This document shows positions 1 to 8,893 of a stretch of DNA of 64,000 bases, piece after piece. The stretch is taken from assembly GCF_016863195.1 (NCBI RefSeq), contig NZ_BOOK01000001.1, forward strand, positions 124,001 through 188,000, read 5' to 3'. Source of the stretch: Paraplanobispora takensis. GTDB lineage: Bacteria > Actinomycetota > Actinomycetes > Streptosporangiales > Streptosporangiaceae. A model generated the notes under the pieces. The model made no database searches, was not told the DNA's origin, and saw nothing but the letters and a program-made list of their open reading frames with translations. Position numbers and translations under genes: made by a program. Within the stretch, counting starts at the first letter, position 1; every line of letters begins with the position of its first letter.

Positions 1-1
1 C

Positions 2-571
2 GACGAGTTGGGCATGTTGCCCGGCGTCGGTCCCAAGAGCGCGCAGCGGATCGCGTTCCACCTGCTGGCCGCGGAGCCGACCGACGTCAAACGGCTCGCG
101 CACGCGCTCCTGGAGGTCAAGGAGAAGGTCCGCTTCTGCCGGATCTGCGGGAATGTGGCGGCCGAGGAGGAGTGCCGGATCTGCCGTGACACCCGGCGCG
201 ACCTCCACGTGATCTGCGTCGTCGAGGAGCCCAAGGACGTCGTGGCGATCGAGAAGACGCGGGAGTTCCGCGGCCGCTACCACGTCCTGGGCGGGGCGAT
301 CAGTCCCATCGACGGCGTGGGCCCCGACGATCTGCGCATCCGGGAGCTGATGACGCGCCTGGCCGACGGCCAGGTGACGGAGCTGATCCTCGCCACCGAC
401 CCCAACCTGGAGGGCGAGGCGACGGCGACCTATCTCGCCCGTCTGGTGAAACCGATGGGTTTGAAAGTCACACGACTGGCCAGCGGTCTGCCGGTAGGCG
501 GTGATCTCGAGTACGCCGACGAGGTCACCTTGGGCCGCGCGTTCGAAGGACGGAGGCTGCTGGATGTCTGA
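2..571 (+). CDS. recR: Recombination mediator protein RecR (5' end outside window)
   Basis: RecR helps RecF/RecO load RecA at single-strand gaps during recombinational repair. The frame is open from the first bases ([20 protein letters not shown]), which is the conserved N-terminal helix-hairpin-helix of RecR lacking roughly its first ten residues, so the true start is upstream of the window. A C4 zinc-finger motif (CRIC...CRIC) follows at about residues 46-62, then the Toprim domain ([12 protein letters not shown], and [15 protein letters not shown]). The C-terminus is complete. The TGA stop overlaps the start of the next gene by 8 bp, which implies translational coupling. The family assignment is firm; only the start is missing. 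Confidence 0.97.
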   Translation, partial: DELGMLPGVGPKSAQRIAFHLLAAEPTDVKRLAHALLEVKEKVRFCRICGNVAAEEECRICRDTRRDLHVICVVEEPKDVVAIEKTREFRGRYHVLGGAISPIDGVGPDDLRIRELMTRLADGQVTELILATDPNLEGEATATYLARLVKPMGLKVTRLASGLPVGGDLEYADEVTLGRAFEGRRLLDV

Positions 572-1094
572 TGAATGGGGCGCGTTCGCGGACCGGATCG
601 CGGTGCACGCGCAGAACTACCTCGACGGCCTGACCCGGCTGGCCGGTGGCGAGGGCGGCGACGCCATCCTGCCGCTGCTGCTGGTGGAGGTCGCCCAGGT
701 CAGCTCGGCCGGTGCGCAGCTCGGGGCCAGTCAGGACGTGATCCTGTCCGGCAACTGGGAGCCGCACCTGAGCGAGGACCCCGACGTGGATCCGCTGCGC
801 ACGGCCCTGGCCGAGCGGCTGGGCCCGGTCGACGACTACGCCGAGGTGTTCGATCCCTACAAGGACACCTCCGTCACGCCGTACCGCCTGTCGGACGATC
901 TCAGCGCGGTGGCCGCCGACCTCAACCACGGGCTGCGGCACTATCGGGCGGGGCGTCCGCTGGAGGCCCTGTGGTGGTGGCAGTACTCCTACTTCAACAC
1001 CTGGGGCAACCACGCCGGAGCGGCGATGCGGGCGTTGCAGGCGCTCGTCGCCCACACCCGCCTGGACGTGGCCGAAGAGCGCACGACGGTGTGA
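564..1094 (+). CDS. DUF5063-like conserved protein
   Basis: A 176-residue soluble protein beginning [20 protein letters not shown]. The ATG lies inside the last codons of recR (8-bp overlap), which decides the start and suggests co-transcription. It has no signal peptide, membrane segment or catalytic motif that I can see. The sequence is acidic and rich in aromatics near the C-terminus ([20 protein letters not shown]). A DUF5063 protein behind recR is the arrangement I recall from other high-GC actinobacteria, so the family name rests on memory and position. Function unknown; a link to recombination is only positional. Confidence 0.8.
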   Translation: MSDEWGAFADRIAVHAQNYLDGLTRLAGGEGGDAILPLLLVEVAQVSSAGAQLGASQDVILSGNWEPHLSEDPDVDPLRTALAERLGPVDDYAEVFDPYKDTSVTPYRLSDDLSAVAADLNHGLRHYRAGRPLEALWWWQYSYFNTWGNHAGAAMRALQALVAHTRLDVAEERTTV

Positions 1095-1120
1095 TCGTCC
1101 ACATAGTGGTCTACACCAGA

Positions 1121-1137
1121 GGGACCATATCGGTCCC
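1121..1137 (+). promoter_or_regulatory. Small stem-loop upstream of lysC
   Basis: GGGACC-ATATC-GGTCCC is a perfect 6-bp inverted repeat with a 5-nt loop in the 91-bp gap before aspartokinase. It could be an operator, part of the leader RNA, or a weak terminator of the recR transcript. I see no leader peptide or riboswitch structure around it. Confidence 0.35.
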
Positions 1138-1185
1138 CCAGTAGACTGATGGCTCCACAGCCCTAGATTGCTTCGGAGACATCTC

Positions 1186-2460
1186 GTGGCGCTCGTTGTT
1201 CAGAAGTACGGTGGTTCGTCCGTCGCCGACGCGTCCTGCATCAAGCGGGTCGCGCAGCGGATCGTCGCGACGAAAAAAGCCGGCAACGACGTCGTGGTGA
1301 TCGTCTCCGCGATGGGCGACACCACCGACGAGCTGCTGGACCTCGCTCAGCAGGTGTCGCCGCTGCCCCCGGGCCGTGAGCTCGACATGCTGCTGACCGC
1401 CGGCGAGCGCATCTCGATGGCGCTGCTGGCGATGGCGATCGCGAACCTGGGCCACGAGGCCCGTTCGTTCACCGGCTCCCAGGCCGGCGTCATCACCGAC
1501 TCCACCCACGGCAAGGCGCGGATCATCGACGTCACGCCCGGGCGGATCCGGGAGGCCCTCGACGACGGTCAGATCGCGATCGTGGCCGGCTTCCAGGGCG
1601 TCTCGCAGAACACCAAGGACATCACCACGCTGGGCCGGGGCGGTTCGGACACCACGGCGGTCGCGCTGGCCGCCGCCCTGGAAGCCGACGTGTGTGAGAT
1701 CTACACCGACGTGGACGGCGTCTTCACCGCGGACCCGCGCATCGTGCCGACCGCCCGTAAGATCCCCAAGATCTCCTACGACGAGATGATGGAGATGGCG
1801 GCGTGCGGGGCGAAGATCCTGCACCTGCGCTGCGTCGAGTACGCCCGCAGGTTCAACCTTCCGATCCACGTCAGAAGCTCGTTCAGCACCAAGGAAGGCA
1901 CGTGGGTCGTCTCCGACCCCGACAGTGAGGGAACAGAGATGGAGCAGCCGATCATCTCCGGCGTCGCGCACGACCGGAGCGAGGCCAAGATCACCGTTGT
2001 CGGGGTTCCCGACAAGGTCGGCGAGGCTGCCACGATCTTCAAAACGCTGGCGGACGCCGAGATCAACATCGACATGATCGTTCAGAACGTGTCGGCGGCG
2101 GCGACCGGCCGGACGGACATCTCCTTCACCCTTCCCACGAGCGACGGCCCCACGGCCCTGTCCGCGCTGAAGAAGGTCCAGGACCGCATCGGCTTCGAGT
2201 CGCTGCAGTTCGACGACCAGATCGGGAAGGTGTCCCTGGTCGGTGCGGGCATGCGCTCGCACCCCGGCGTCACCGCCACCTTCTTCGCAGCCCTCGCCGA
2301 CGCGGGGGTGAACATCGAGATGATCTCCACCTCGGAGATCCGCATCTCGGTGATCGTCGGGCAGGACGAGGTCGACGCGGCCGTCAGCGCCGCGCACCGC
2401 GCGTTCGATCTCGACGCAGACCAGGTTGAGGCCGTTGTATACGGAGGTACCGGGCGATGA
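1186..2460 (+). CDS. lysC: Aspartate kinase (alpha subunit frame)
   Basis: Phosphorylates L-aspartate, the first step of the aspartate family (lysine/diaminopimelate, threonine, methionine). The GTG start at 1186 has an upstream purine-rich site (CGGAGA) and gives [14 protein letters not shown] with the nucleotide-binding KYGGSS motif at residues 7-12. The kinase domain fills roughly the first 245 residues, and two ACT regulatory domains follow from about residue 265. At 424 residues it has the usual actinobacterial length. An in-frame ATG at 1939 behind a GTGAGGGA-like site could start a separate beta subunit, as in Corynebacterium. The stop overlaps asd by 4 bp (ATGA). Lysine plus threonine feedback is expected from the family. 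Confidence 0.96.
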   Translation: MALVVQKYGGSSVADASCIKRVAQRIVATKKAGNDVVVIVSAMGDTTDELLDLAQQVSPLPPGRELDMLLTAGERISMALLAMAIANLGHEARSFTGSQAGVITDSTHGKARIIDVTPGRIREALDDGQIAIVAGFQGVSQNTKDITTLGRGGSDTTAVALAAALEADVCEIYTDVDGVFTADPRIVPTARKIPKISYDEMMEMAACGAKILHLRCVEYARRFNLPIHVRSSFSTKEGTWVVSDPDSEGTEMEQPIISGVAHDRSEAKITVVGVPDKVGEAATIFKTLADAEINIDMIVQNVSAAATGRTDISFTLPTSDGPTALSALKKVQDRIGFESLQFDDQIGKVSLVGAGMRSHPGVTATFFAALADAGVNIEMISTSEIRISVIVGQDEVDAAVSAAHRAFDLDADQVEAVVYGGTGR

Positions 2461-3530
2461 GCGCTCGCAAGCCCACTCTTGCCCTTATCGGCGCGACCGG
2501 TGCCGTCGGCACCGTCATGCGCGACATCATCTCCAGCCGTGAGGACGTCTACGGCGAGATCAAGCTCGTCGCCTCCGCCCGTTCCGCGGGCAAGGTGCTG
2601 CAGGTCCGCGGCGAGGACCTGGTCGTCCAGGAGCTGACCCCCGAGGTCTTCGACGGCGTCGACATCGCGATCTTCGACGTGCCGGACGAGGTCTCCGCGA
2701 CCTGGGTGCCGATCGCCGCCGAGCGCGGCGCGGTCGTCATCGACAAGTCCGGCACCTTCCGGATGGACCCGGACGTGCCGCTGGTCGTGCCGGAGGTCAA
2801 CCCCGAGGCGGCGCGCAACCGCCCGCGGAACATCATCTCCACCCCGAACTGCACCACGCTGTCGATGATGGCCGCGATGGGCGCGCTGCACGAGCAGTAC
2901 GGCCTGCGCGAGCTGGTGGTCGCCTCCTACCAGGCGGTCTCCGGCGCGGGCGTGGCCGGTTCGGCCCGTCTCTACGACGAGGTCGAGGCGCTCGCGGGCG
3001 ACCGTACGGTCGGGCAGACCGCCGGCGACGTGCGCAAGGCGATCCAGAACAAGCTGGGCGACGACGAGTCGCCGTTCCCGGCTCCGGTGGCCTTCAACGT
3101 CGTGCCGTGGGCGGGTTCGCTCAAGGACGGCGGCTGGGCCTCCGAGGAGCTCAAGCTCCGCAACGAGTCCCGGAAGATCCTCGGGATCGACGACCTGAAG
3201 GTCTCGGCGACCTGCGTCCGCGTCCCGGTGATCACCACCCACTCGCTGGCCGTGCACGCGAGGTTCGAGCGCGAGATCACCGTCGCCGACGCCCACCGCA
3301 TCCTGGAGGCCGCCCCGACCGTGGTCGTCATGGACGACCCGGCAGCCGGCGTCTTCCCGACCCCGGCGGACGTCGTGGGCACCGACCCGACCTACGTGGG
3401 CCGGATCCGCCAGGCGCTCGACTTCCCGAACACGCTCGACCTGTTCGTCTGCGGCGACAACCTGCGCAAGGGCGCCGCCCTCAACGCGGCGGAGATCGCC
3501 GAGCTGGTCGCGGCGGAGTTCGCGGGCTAG
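2457..3530 (+). CDS. asd: Aspartate-semialdehyde dehydrogenase
   Basis: Reduces aspartyl phosphate to aspartate semialdehyde with NADPH, the second step of the aspartate pathway. The N-terminal Rossmann motif is [14 protein letters not shown], and the catalytic cysteine is C132 in [10 protein letters not shown]. The conserved SGAG segment and substrate-binding KDGGW and HSLAVHAR segments follow. Its 357 residues match the family. The ATG overlaps the lysC stop by 4 bp, so the two are translationally coupled. A long GC-rich hairpin lies just past the stop. Confidence 0.96.
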   Translation: MSARKPTLALIGATGAVGTVMRDIISSREDVYGEIKLVASARSAGKVLQVRGEDLVVQELTPEVFDGVDIAIFDVPDEVSATWVPIAAERGAVVIDKSGTFRMDPDVPLVVPEVNPEAARNRPRNIISTPNCTTLSMMAAMGALHEQYGLRELVVASYQAVSGAGVAGSARLYDEVEALAGDRTVGQTAGDVRKAIQNKLGDDESPFPAPVAFNVVPWAGSLKDGGWASEELKLRNESRKILGIDDLKVSATCVRVPVITTHSLAVHARFEREITVADAHRILEAAPTVVVMDDPAAGVFPTPADVVGTDPTYVGRIRQALDFPNTLDLFVCGDNLRKGAALNAAEIAELVAAEFAG

Positions 3531-3548
3531 AGGCCCCTGCAGAGTCAC

Positions 3549-3577
3549 GGCCGTGCGGCGCGTCGCGCCGCACGGCC
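3549..3577 (+). terminator. GC-rich terminator of the lysC-asd operon
   Basis: A perfect 13-bp stem with a 3-nt loop (left arm GGCCGTGCGGCGC) starts 18 bp after the asd stop. There is no U-tract, as is common in high-GC actinomycetes. It lies between convergent genes and could act in both directions. Confidence 0.75.
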
Positions 3578-3582
3578 CCGGT

Positions 3583-3620
3583 CGCGCCCCGGTGCCGCCC
3601 GTACGGCGCGCCGGGGCGCG
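3583..3620 (-). terminator. Second stem-loop between convergent genes
   Basis: CGCGCCCCGG and CCGGGGCGCG form a perfect 10-bp inverted repeat around an 18-nt spacer that is itself partly self-complementary (GCCGCCCGTACGGC). It sits 31 bp beyond the stop of the minus-strand gene that ends at 3651, so it is a plausible terminator for that gene. Confidence 0.55.
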
Positions 3621-3650
3621 GTCGTGTCCCGGAGCCGCCTCCGGGCGGCC

Positions 3651-4184
3651 TCAGCGCAGCAGGATGTCCCAGTGGTCCGGCGTGCGGGCGTACAGCGCGC
3701 CCTGGGCGCGGTAGAGCCGGGCGCCGTCGTCGCGCAGGCCGTGGAAGGGATATCTCCGCGTGATGTAGCGGTCGACGCATCCGCTGAGCGCGATGTCCAG
3801 CTTGTAGCCGGTGTAGTGGCTGTAGCGGCCGTGCTCGTGACCCGCCTCGGTGCCGCCGGTGAGGGTGATCGGGCAGCCGCTGCGGCGTTTGAGCTTGATC
3901 ACCTTTCTCAGGCTGACGGCCCGTAACGCGTCGAAGGAGGTGCACCGCGGGTTCCGGCGGTCGGCGCACCCCCCGGAGGACGTCCAGCTCAGGCCGGCCC
4001 GCTCCAGCCGCTTGACGGCCTGGTCGTGGTCGAGGCGTGCGGGGCGGTCGGCCGCGGCCGCGGGCTCCGGCAGGAGCGTGACGAAGGAGGCCTGCAGGAC
4101 CAGCAGCGTCCCGGCGGCGACGGCCGCCCGTGCGGACGCGCCGGTCCCGGCTCCCGTCCGGCGTGTACGAGGGAGTGTTCTCAT
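3651..4184 (-). CDS. Secreted M15-type (D-Ala-D-Ala peptidase-like) protein
   Basis: A 177-residue protein with a signal peptide: basic MRTLPRTRRTG, a hydrophobic AAVAAGTLLVLQASFVTLL core and an AAAAD cleavage region. The mature part contains GGTEAGHEHGRYSHYTGYKLDI, whose spaced His and the Asp of KLDI look like the zinc-binding H-x6-D set of M15/VanY peptidases. A late HWDI could supply the second His. Cysteines at CADRRNPRCTSF may form a disulfide. Expected role: peptidoglycan remodelling outside the cell, by inference. It is short for VanY, so it could also be a non-catalytic relative. The ATG was chosen because it opens the signal peptide. Confidence 0.65.
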   Translation of the reverse strand: MRTLPRTRRTGAGTGASARAAVAAGTLLVLQASFVTLLPEPAAAADRPARLDHDQAVKRLERAGLSWTSSGGCADRRNPRCTSFDALRAVSLRKVIKLKRRSGCPITLTGGTEAGHEHGRYSHYTGYKLDIALSGCVDRYITRRYPFHGLRDDGARLYRAQGALYARTPDHWDILLR

Positions 4185-4331
4185 TTCCTCATCCCTGTCG
4201 CAGTTCGCCCTTCCGCCGACAGGAGCAATCCCCACCGTCCAAACCGGCCGACTCCTCTCACGGCATGATTTTTGTGCTGTGATGCCGATCACGATGAGCC
4301 GCGATGACCTAACCCGGCCATCGGCCGTACA

Positions 4332-5015
4332 GTGACGAACGTGGGCGCGCCGATTCAGAGGACCCGGGGATCTGAAAGGACCCGAGAGATCATCGTGGAA
4401 ACAGCCCTCCGGCTGTTCCGCGAGCGGGGGTACGAGGCGACCACGATGCGGGCCATCGCGGCCGAGGCGGGCGTCTCGGTGGGCAACGCCTACTACTACT
4501 TCGCCTCCAAGGAGGCGCTGATCCAGGCCTACTACGACCGGGCGCAGGCCGAGCACCAGGCGGCGTGCGAGGACCTGCTGGCCACCGAGCGCTCCTTCGC
4601 CGGGCGCCTGGGCGGGGTCCTGCGCGAGTGGGTGCGGGTCTCCGAGCCGTACCACGAGTTCGCGGTGAAGTTCTTCAAGCACGCGGCCGAGCCGACCAAC
4701 CCGCTCAGCCCGTTCAGCGTCGAGTCCTCGCCCGCGCGTGAGTCGTCGATCGCGATCTACCGCCGGGTCGTGGAGGGCTCCGCCGACCGGATGGACGCCG
4801 AGCTGCGGGCGGAGCTGCCCGAGCTGCTCTGGCTGCTGTCGATGGGCGTGGTCCTGTTCTGGGTGCACGACACCTCCGAGGGGTGCCGCAAGACCTACCG
4901 GCTCATCGAGCTGACCGTGCCGCTGGTCGACCGGCTGGTCGGGCTCTCCCACCTGCCGGGCCTGCGCGGCATCGCGCGGGACTTCATCGCCGGGGTGCAC
5001 GAGCTGCGTTCCTGA
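4332..5015 (+). CDS. TetR-family transcriptional regulator
   Basis: 227 residues. The N-terminal helix-turn-helix (TREIIVETALRLFRERGYEATTMRAIAAEAGVSVGNAYYYF) is a textbook TetR DNA-binding domain, followed by a C-terminal ligand domain I cannot assign. GTG at 4332 is used; an in-frame GTG at 4341 is an alternative. The gene diverges from the M15-like gene and lies upstream of an LLM oxidoreductase whose promoter region carries a TetR-like palindrome (5077-5096), the most likely target. Confidence 0.9.
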   Translation: MTNVGAPIQRTRGSERTREIIVETALRLFRERGYEATTMRAIAAEAGVSVGNAYYYFASKEALIQAYYDRAQAEHQAACEDLLATERSFAGRLGGVLREWVRVSEPYHEFAVKFFKHAAEPTNPLSPFSVESSPARESSIAIYRRVVEGSADRMDAELRAELPELLWLLSMGVVLFWVHDTSEGCRKTYRLIELTVPLVDRLVGLSHLPGLRGIARDFIAGVHELRS

Positions 5016-5076
5016 ACGCGGAGCGCCGGGGTGCGGGTTCCCGGTCATCGCGGGGGCGGAAGGCCCTCTCCCGTGA

Positions 5077-5096
5077 CATACCGTCCGGTTGGTATG
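5077..5096 (+). promoter_or_regulatory. TetR-type palindromic operator upstream of LLM oxidoreductase
   Basis: CATACCGTCCGGTTGGTATG is a 20-bp near-perfect palindrome with CATACC/GGTATG arms and a CCGG centre. It sits 62 bp after the TetR stop and 127 bp before the oxidoreductase start. Arms and length fit TetR-family operators. Which regulator binds is inference. Confidence 0.55.
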
Positions 5097-5222
5097 GTCA
5101 ATGTGTTGACGCCTCCCCGGGTGGGTGCGGCAAGCTACACCAGAATCTCGTTCTGGAATTCGGAGTCGTGGAGCTCCGGCGTTCCGGACGGGGACCGACG
5201 AGGGACCATGGGAGGCAGCGCG

Positions 5223-6191
5223 ATGGCGACGGGTGCACGCTGGGGGATGACGGTCCCCTTCTACGACCGCTCACTGGCCCGGTCGAAGGAGCTGGTGGCC
5301 GAACTGCCCGGGCTCGGCTACACCGACGTCTGGTCGGCCGAGGTCAACGGCGTGGACGGGTTCACGCCCCTCGCGCTGGCCTCCGAGTGGGCGCCGGGAC
5401 TGCGCCTGGGCAGCGCGATCGTCCCGGTCTCCACCCGGGGCCCCGCCCTGCTGGCCATGTCGGCCGCCACCCTCGCCGACCTGGCCCCCGACCGCTTCGT
5501 CCTGGGCATCGGGGCCTCCTCCCCGGCCATCGTCGAGCGCTGGAACGCCGGGGAGTTCGTCAAGCCCTTCTCCCGGACCCGCGACACGCTGCGCTTCCTG
5601 AAGAAGGCCCTGGCCGGCGAGAAGGTCACCGAGAAGTACGAGACGTTCGAGGTCAAGGGCTTCAAGCTGGAGCACGCCCCCAAGGTGCAGCCGAAGATCG
5701 TCCTTGCGGCCCTGCGGCCCCGGATGCTCCACCTGGCCGCCGAGGAGGCCGACGGCGCGATCACCAACTGGCTCTCCCCGCAGGACGTCCGGAAGGTCCG
5801 CGCCGAGATCGGCCCGGACACCGAGCTGATCGCCCGGCTGTTCGTGTGCGTCAGCGAGGACGCCGAGAAGGTCAGGGAACTGGGCCGGTGGATGCTCGCC
5901 AGCTATCTGACCGTGCCGGTCTACGCGGCCTTCCACGACTGGCTGGGGCGCGGAGAGGTGCTGCGGCCGATGCACGAGGCCTGGGCGGCCGGAGACCGCC
6001 AGGCGGCCCTCAAGGCCATCCCCGACGAGGTGGTCGACTCCCTCATCGTGCACGGCGACGCGGCCACCTGCCGGGCCAGGATCCGGGAGTACGTCGACAA
6101 CGGCCTCGACACGCCGGTGCTGGCCCCCATCCCCGGCGGCGAGGTGCCGATCACGCAGGCCGTACGGGATCTGTCCCCGAACGCCGGCTGA
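5223..6191 (+). CDS. LLM-class F420-dependent oxidoreductase
   Basis: 322 residues with the luciferase-like monooxygenase fold: GMTVPFYDR at the start, LRLGSAIVPVSTRGPALLAMSAATLADLAPDRFVLGIG in the middle, and a late AAEEADGAITNWLSP segment typical of the F420-binding members. ATG at 5223 is chosen because GGAGG lies 7 bp upstream; an ATG at 5208 is less well placed. The substrate is unknown. It probably belongs to the regulon of the TetR gene just upstream, given the palindrome in its leader. An FMN-dependent member is possible, since the LLM cofactor is hard to read by eye. Confidence 0.87.
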   Translation: MATGARWGMTVPFYDRSLARSKELVAELPGLGYTDVWSAEVNGVDGFTPLALASEWAPGLRLGSAIVPVSTRGPALLAMSAATLADLAPDRFVLGIGASSPAIVERWNAGEFVKPFSRTRDTLRFLKKALAGEKVTEKYETFEVKGFKLEHAPKVQPKIVLAALRPRMLHLAAEEADGAITNWLSPQDVRKVRAEIGPDTELIARLFVCVSEDAEKVRELGRWMLASYLTVPVYAAFHDWLGRGEVLRPMHEAWAAGDRQAALKAIPDEVVDSLIVHGDAATCRARIREYVDNGLDTPVLAPIPGGEVPITQAVRDLSPNAG

Positions 6192-6211
6192 GCGCCGGGG
6201 AACTCGCCGAC

Positions 6212-6273
6212 GGGAGCACGCGTTATATCGTGTCGAGGCCGGGTAGGGGACGCGGCCGGACCAGCGTGCTCCC
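6212..6273 (+). promoter_or_regulatory. Inverted repeat bracketing an AT-rich patch before the DUF1232 gene
   Basis: GGGAGCACGC (6212-6221) and GCGTGCTCCC (6264-6273) are perfect 10-bp arms 42 bp apart, with GTTATAT, a possible -10, just inside the left arm. This could be an operator pair or a leader RNA fold. The right arm runs into the ribosome-binding site of the next gene. Confidence 0.4.
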
Positions 6274-6286
6274 GAGGAGGGGTTCC

Positions 6287-6625
6287 ATGGCGAAGGCGGC
6301 ACGAGCGGCTCAGGCCTGGCGGGCGTACAGGGACGTGTCGAGGCCGGGGTCGCCGGGCATCGGCGTCAGGCTGCGGGCGATCCCCCGGCTGCTGGGCGGG
6401 GTGATGAACGGGACCTATCCCGGCATGGGCAGGGGCAAGCTGGCCATGATGGGCCTCGGCGTGCTCTACATGCTCTCGCCGGTGGACGTGATCCCGGAGT
6501 TCCTGCTCCTGGTCGGGGTGGTCGACGACTTCGGGGTCTTCCTGTGGCTGATGGGCTCGCTGCTCGGCGAGAGCGGGCGCTACGTCGACTGGGAGCGCAG
6601 GCGCGTGCGGGCCGTCCCCTCCTGA
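6287..6625 (+). CDS. DUF1232 (YkvA-type) membrane protein
   Basis: 112 residues. The hallmark is the C-terminal hydrophobic half with KLAMMGLGVLYMLSPVDVIPEF, where SPVDxIPE is the DUF1232/YkvA signature, followed by VVDDFGVFLWLMGSLL. The N-terminus is basic and probably cytoplasmic. ATG 6287 has a strong GAGGAGGGG site. The right arm of an upstream inverted repeat (6264-6273) abuts this site, so initiation could be influenced by RNA folding. Function unknown. Confidence 0.85.
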   Translation: MAKAARAAQAWRAYRDVSRPGSPGIGVRLRAIPRLLGGVMNGTYPGMGRGKLAMMGLGVLYMLSPVDVIPEFLLLVGVVDDFGVFLWLMGSLLGESGRYVDWERRRVRAVPS

Positions 6626-6638
6626 GGCGGCGCCGGGG

Positions 6639-7835
6639 TCACAGCTGTTCCATCCTGAGCCAGGCGCGCGAGGGGAGCGGGTGGCCGAACAGGCGGGCGG
6701 CGTTGCCGTAGGCCACCCGGGCGATGTCGGCGGGCGGCAGGTTGCCCATGTTCCCGGTGACGGACTCCTGGGTGTCGGGCCAGGTGGAGTCGGAGTGCGG
6801 ATAGCCGCTCTCCAGCAGGACGTGCTCCAGGCCGACGGCCAGGCGCACGCCCGACAGGGCGTGGTCGTTGAGCGTCCCGAAGAAGAAGTTGCGGCGCAGG
6901 ATCTCGCTGGGCTTCAGGCCGCCCTCCCAGGCCGCCTCCCCGGCGACCGGGTGGTCCAGCGCGTAGTCGGCGCGCTCGGCCAGCATCGGCAGCCAGCCCA
7001 CGCCGCCCTCCACGATCAGGATCCGGAGCGCGGGGAAGCGCAGCGGCACGCCCGACCAGAGCCAGTCGGCGCAGGCGAACATGGCGCTGGCCGGCATGAG
7101 CGTGGTGATCGCCTCGATCGGGGTGTCCTTGGACGGCACGGGGACCCAGGACCCGCTCCCGGTGTGCAGGCACACGACCGTGCCGGTCTCCTCGCAGGCC
7201 CGGAAGAACGGGTCCCAGTGGTCGCTGTGGATCGAGGGCAGGCGCAGGCGGGAGGGGAACTCGGGGAAGAGCACGGCCTTGAAGCCGCGCGAGGCGTTGT
7301 CGCGGATCTCCTTGGCGGCGATCTCCGGATCGGTCAGCCACGGCAGCTGCAGGGCGATGATCCGCTCGGGGTAGGTGCCCGCCCAGACCTCGACGTGCCA
7401 GTCGTTCCACGCCCGCAGCACGGCCAGGCCGAGGTCCTGGTCGCGGGTCCTGGCGAAGACCATGCCGGACTCCCCGGCCAGCATCCCGGGGAAGCACAGC
7501 GACGCCCAGATGCCGCCCCGGTCCATGTCCTGGATGCGGGCCTCGATGTCGTGACAGCCCGGCCGCATGTGCTCGAACCGGACCGGGTCGAGCGTCCACT
7601 GCTCGCGGGGGAGCCCGGCGCCGACGTCGAGCCCGGCGCACGGGTAGGCGGCCCCGCCGTACCGCCAGACCTGATGGCCGGATTCGGTCTCGACCACCTT
7701 GGGGGCGAGGTCGGCGTATTTCTCGGGGAGCCGTCCCTCGAACATGTCGGGCGGCTCGATCAGGTGATCGTCGGCAGAGATGATCACATAGTCCCGCCGC
7801 CTGGGCTCGGGGTCGGGGAGCAGCGGCGTCGTCAC
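6639..7835 (-). CDS. Amidohydrolase-family (Amidohydro_2) metal-dependent hydrolase
   Basis: 398 residues. The N-terminal IISADDHLIEPPDMF carries the strand-1 metal motif (D-x-H) of the amidohydrolase-2 family (ACMSD-like decarboxylases and hydrolases). VCLHTGSG supplies the central His, and ILIVEGGVGWLPMLAERADY is the conserved segment near the last metal and catalytic residues. LLESGYPHSDSTWPDTQ is a variant of the family's usual late GxDYPHxDxxWP motif with Ser in place of the Asp, which may alter metal binding. A role in aromatic or terpenoid degradation is typical of the family, but nothing nearby names a substrate. Confidence 0.85.
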   Translation of the reverse strand: MTTPLLPDPEPRRRDYVIISADDHLIEPPDMFEGRLPEKYADLAPKVVETESGHQVWRYGGAAYPCAGLDVGAGLPREQWTLDPVRFEHMRPGCHDIEARIQDMDRGGIWASLCFPGMLAGESGMVFARTRDQDLGLAVLRAWNDWHVEVWAGTYPERIIALQLPWLTDPEIAAKEIRDNASRGFKAVLFPEFPSRLRLPSIHSDHWDPFFRACEETGTVVCLHTGSGSWVPVPSKDTPIEAITTLMPASAMFACADWLWSGVPLRFPALRILIVEGGVGWLPMLAERADYALDHPVAGEAAWEGGLKPSEILRRNFFFGTLNDHALSGVRLAVGLEHVLLESGYPHSDSTWPDTQESVTGNMGNLPPADIARVAYGNAARLFGHPLPSRAWLRMEQL

Positions 7836-8000
7836 GCGATTAACGGTACGGGGCTGGCATAACGCTGGACAAGCCGCTTGGTCTCGTGTTGATGCCGGAT
7901 GCGCCCCGGAGACGCCGGAGGGGGGATCGGGAAGCGACCCCGGGGCGCGGACCCGCGGTGAGGGTGCCGCCCGCTGCGGGTCCTGAGGACGCTCCCTACC

Positions 8001-8021
8001 CCGATATAACCGGAATATCGG
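8001..8021 (+). promoter_or_regulatory. Palindrome in the 309-bp gap before a membrane protein
   Basis: CCGATAT-AACCGGA-ATATCGG has perfect 7-bp arms. It lies 124 bp upstream of the start at 8145, in the gap from 7836 to 8144 that otherwise shows no coding signal. It is a candidate operator or promoter element for either divergent gene. Confidence 0.4.
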
Positions 8022-8144
8022 TCTTGTTGTGAGATGTGGTTCCGATGGGGCGCGTCTCTTTACGGCGGCCGAACCGCCATCCTGGTTCCATGGGTCGCGC
8101 CACGCGCCACAGCCTGGCGGAAGCCGGCGTCACGGGGGACAGGA

Positions 8145-8858
8145 GTGCAGGTGCAAGCGGTTGTTCCGGTGCGGGGGGCGGTGCCGTACGGCGCGCGTGT
8201 CGCGCTGCTGTTCGTCCTGGCGCTGTCGACTGTGATCGTCCACCTGAACCAGAACCCGGCCCTGCGGGACGCCGAGGAGCTCATCGGCGACCTGCGGGCC
8301 GGAGTCGTGACCAAGGTGGTCTACGACGGCAGCTGGCCCGCCTACGGCTCCATGACGTGGTCGCGGGGCCCGCTCTCCTGGAGCCAGGCGAGGTTCGACC
8401 AGCCCGGCGACGTCTGGGACCCGGTCACCACCCGGCTGATCCCCGAGGCCCTCGAACGGCGCCAGGAGGCCTTCATGGCCCGCGTCCGGGCGGCGGCCGG
8501 GCCTTCGGTCGAGATCGTGCGGACCGACGGCGGCAGGGGCTTCAGGGGGCTCCCGGTGTTCACCGGCTCGCCGGCCTACGGGCGGTGGTGGCAGCCGTTC
8601 GCGCCGGTGGCGGTGGCGGCCGAGGTGCTGGCCTGGCTGCTCATGCTCACCCGCCGCGACCACCGCTACGCCAGCCGTCCCGCCTGGATGTGGATGTTCC
8701 TGACCGGAGGGTCGTTCCTCTACGTCCTGCTGGAGCCGTACCCGCTGTGGCGGGGGCGGCCGTACGAGGTGCTGCCGCCGCGGGCCAGGATCGACGGGAC
8801 GGGCGGGTTCCTGCTCGCCGTGGCCGTGATGCTCGGCCTGGGGCTGGCGACGGCCTGA
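8145..8858 (+). CDS. Unrecognised four-helix membrane protein
   Basis: 237 residues that I do not recognise. Four hydrophobic segments are visible: ARVALLFVLALSTVIVHL near the N-terminus, then about 115 residues that are probably external (WSRGPLSWSQARFDQPGDVW), then FAPVAVAAEVLAWLLML, AWMWMFLTGGSFLYVLLEP and GFLLAVAVMLGLGLATA. Starts at GTG 8145 and GTG 8151 are in frame; GGGGG and AGGAG upstream could serve either. The next gene, SURF1, runs the opposite way and converges 35 bp downstream. Confidence 0.7.
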   Translation: MQVQAVVPVRGAVPYGARVALLFVLALSTVIVHLNQNPALRDAEELIGDLRAGVVTKVVYDGSWPAYGSMTWSRGPLSWSQARFDQPGDVWDPVTTRLIPEALERRQEAFMARVRAAAGPSVEIVRTDGGRGFRGLPVFTGSPAYGRWWQPFAPVAVAAEVLAWLLMLTRRDHRYASRPAWMWMFLTGGSFLYVLLEPYPLWRGRPYEVLPPRARIDGTGGFLLAVAVMLGLGLATA

Positions 8859-8893
8859 GAGTCCTGAGACGGCCTGGGATCCCGAGCCCGGCC

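Noticed and set aside
2082-3548. Long minus-strand open frames opposite lysC-asd
   Set aside because: High-GC shadow frames of the two biosynthetic genes; no ribosome-binding site and low-complexity Arg/Asp/Val sequence.
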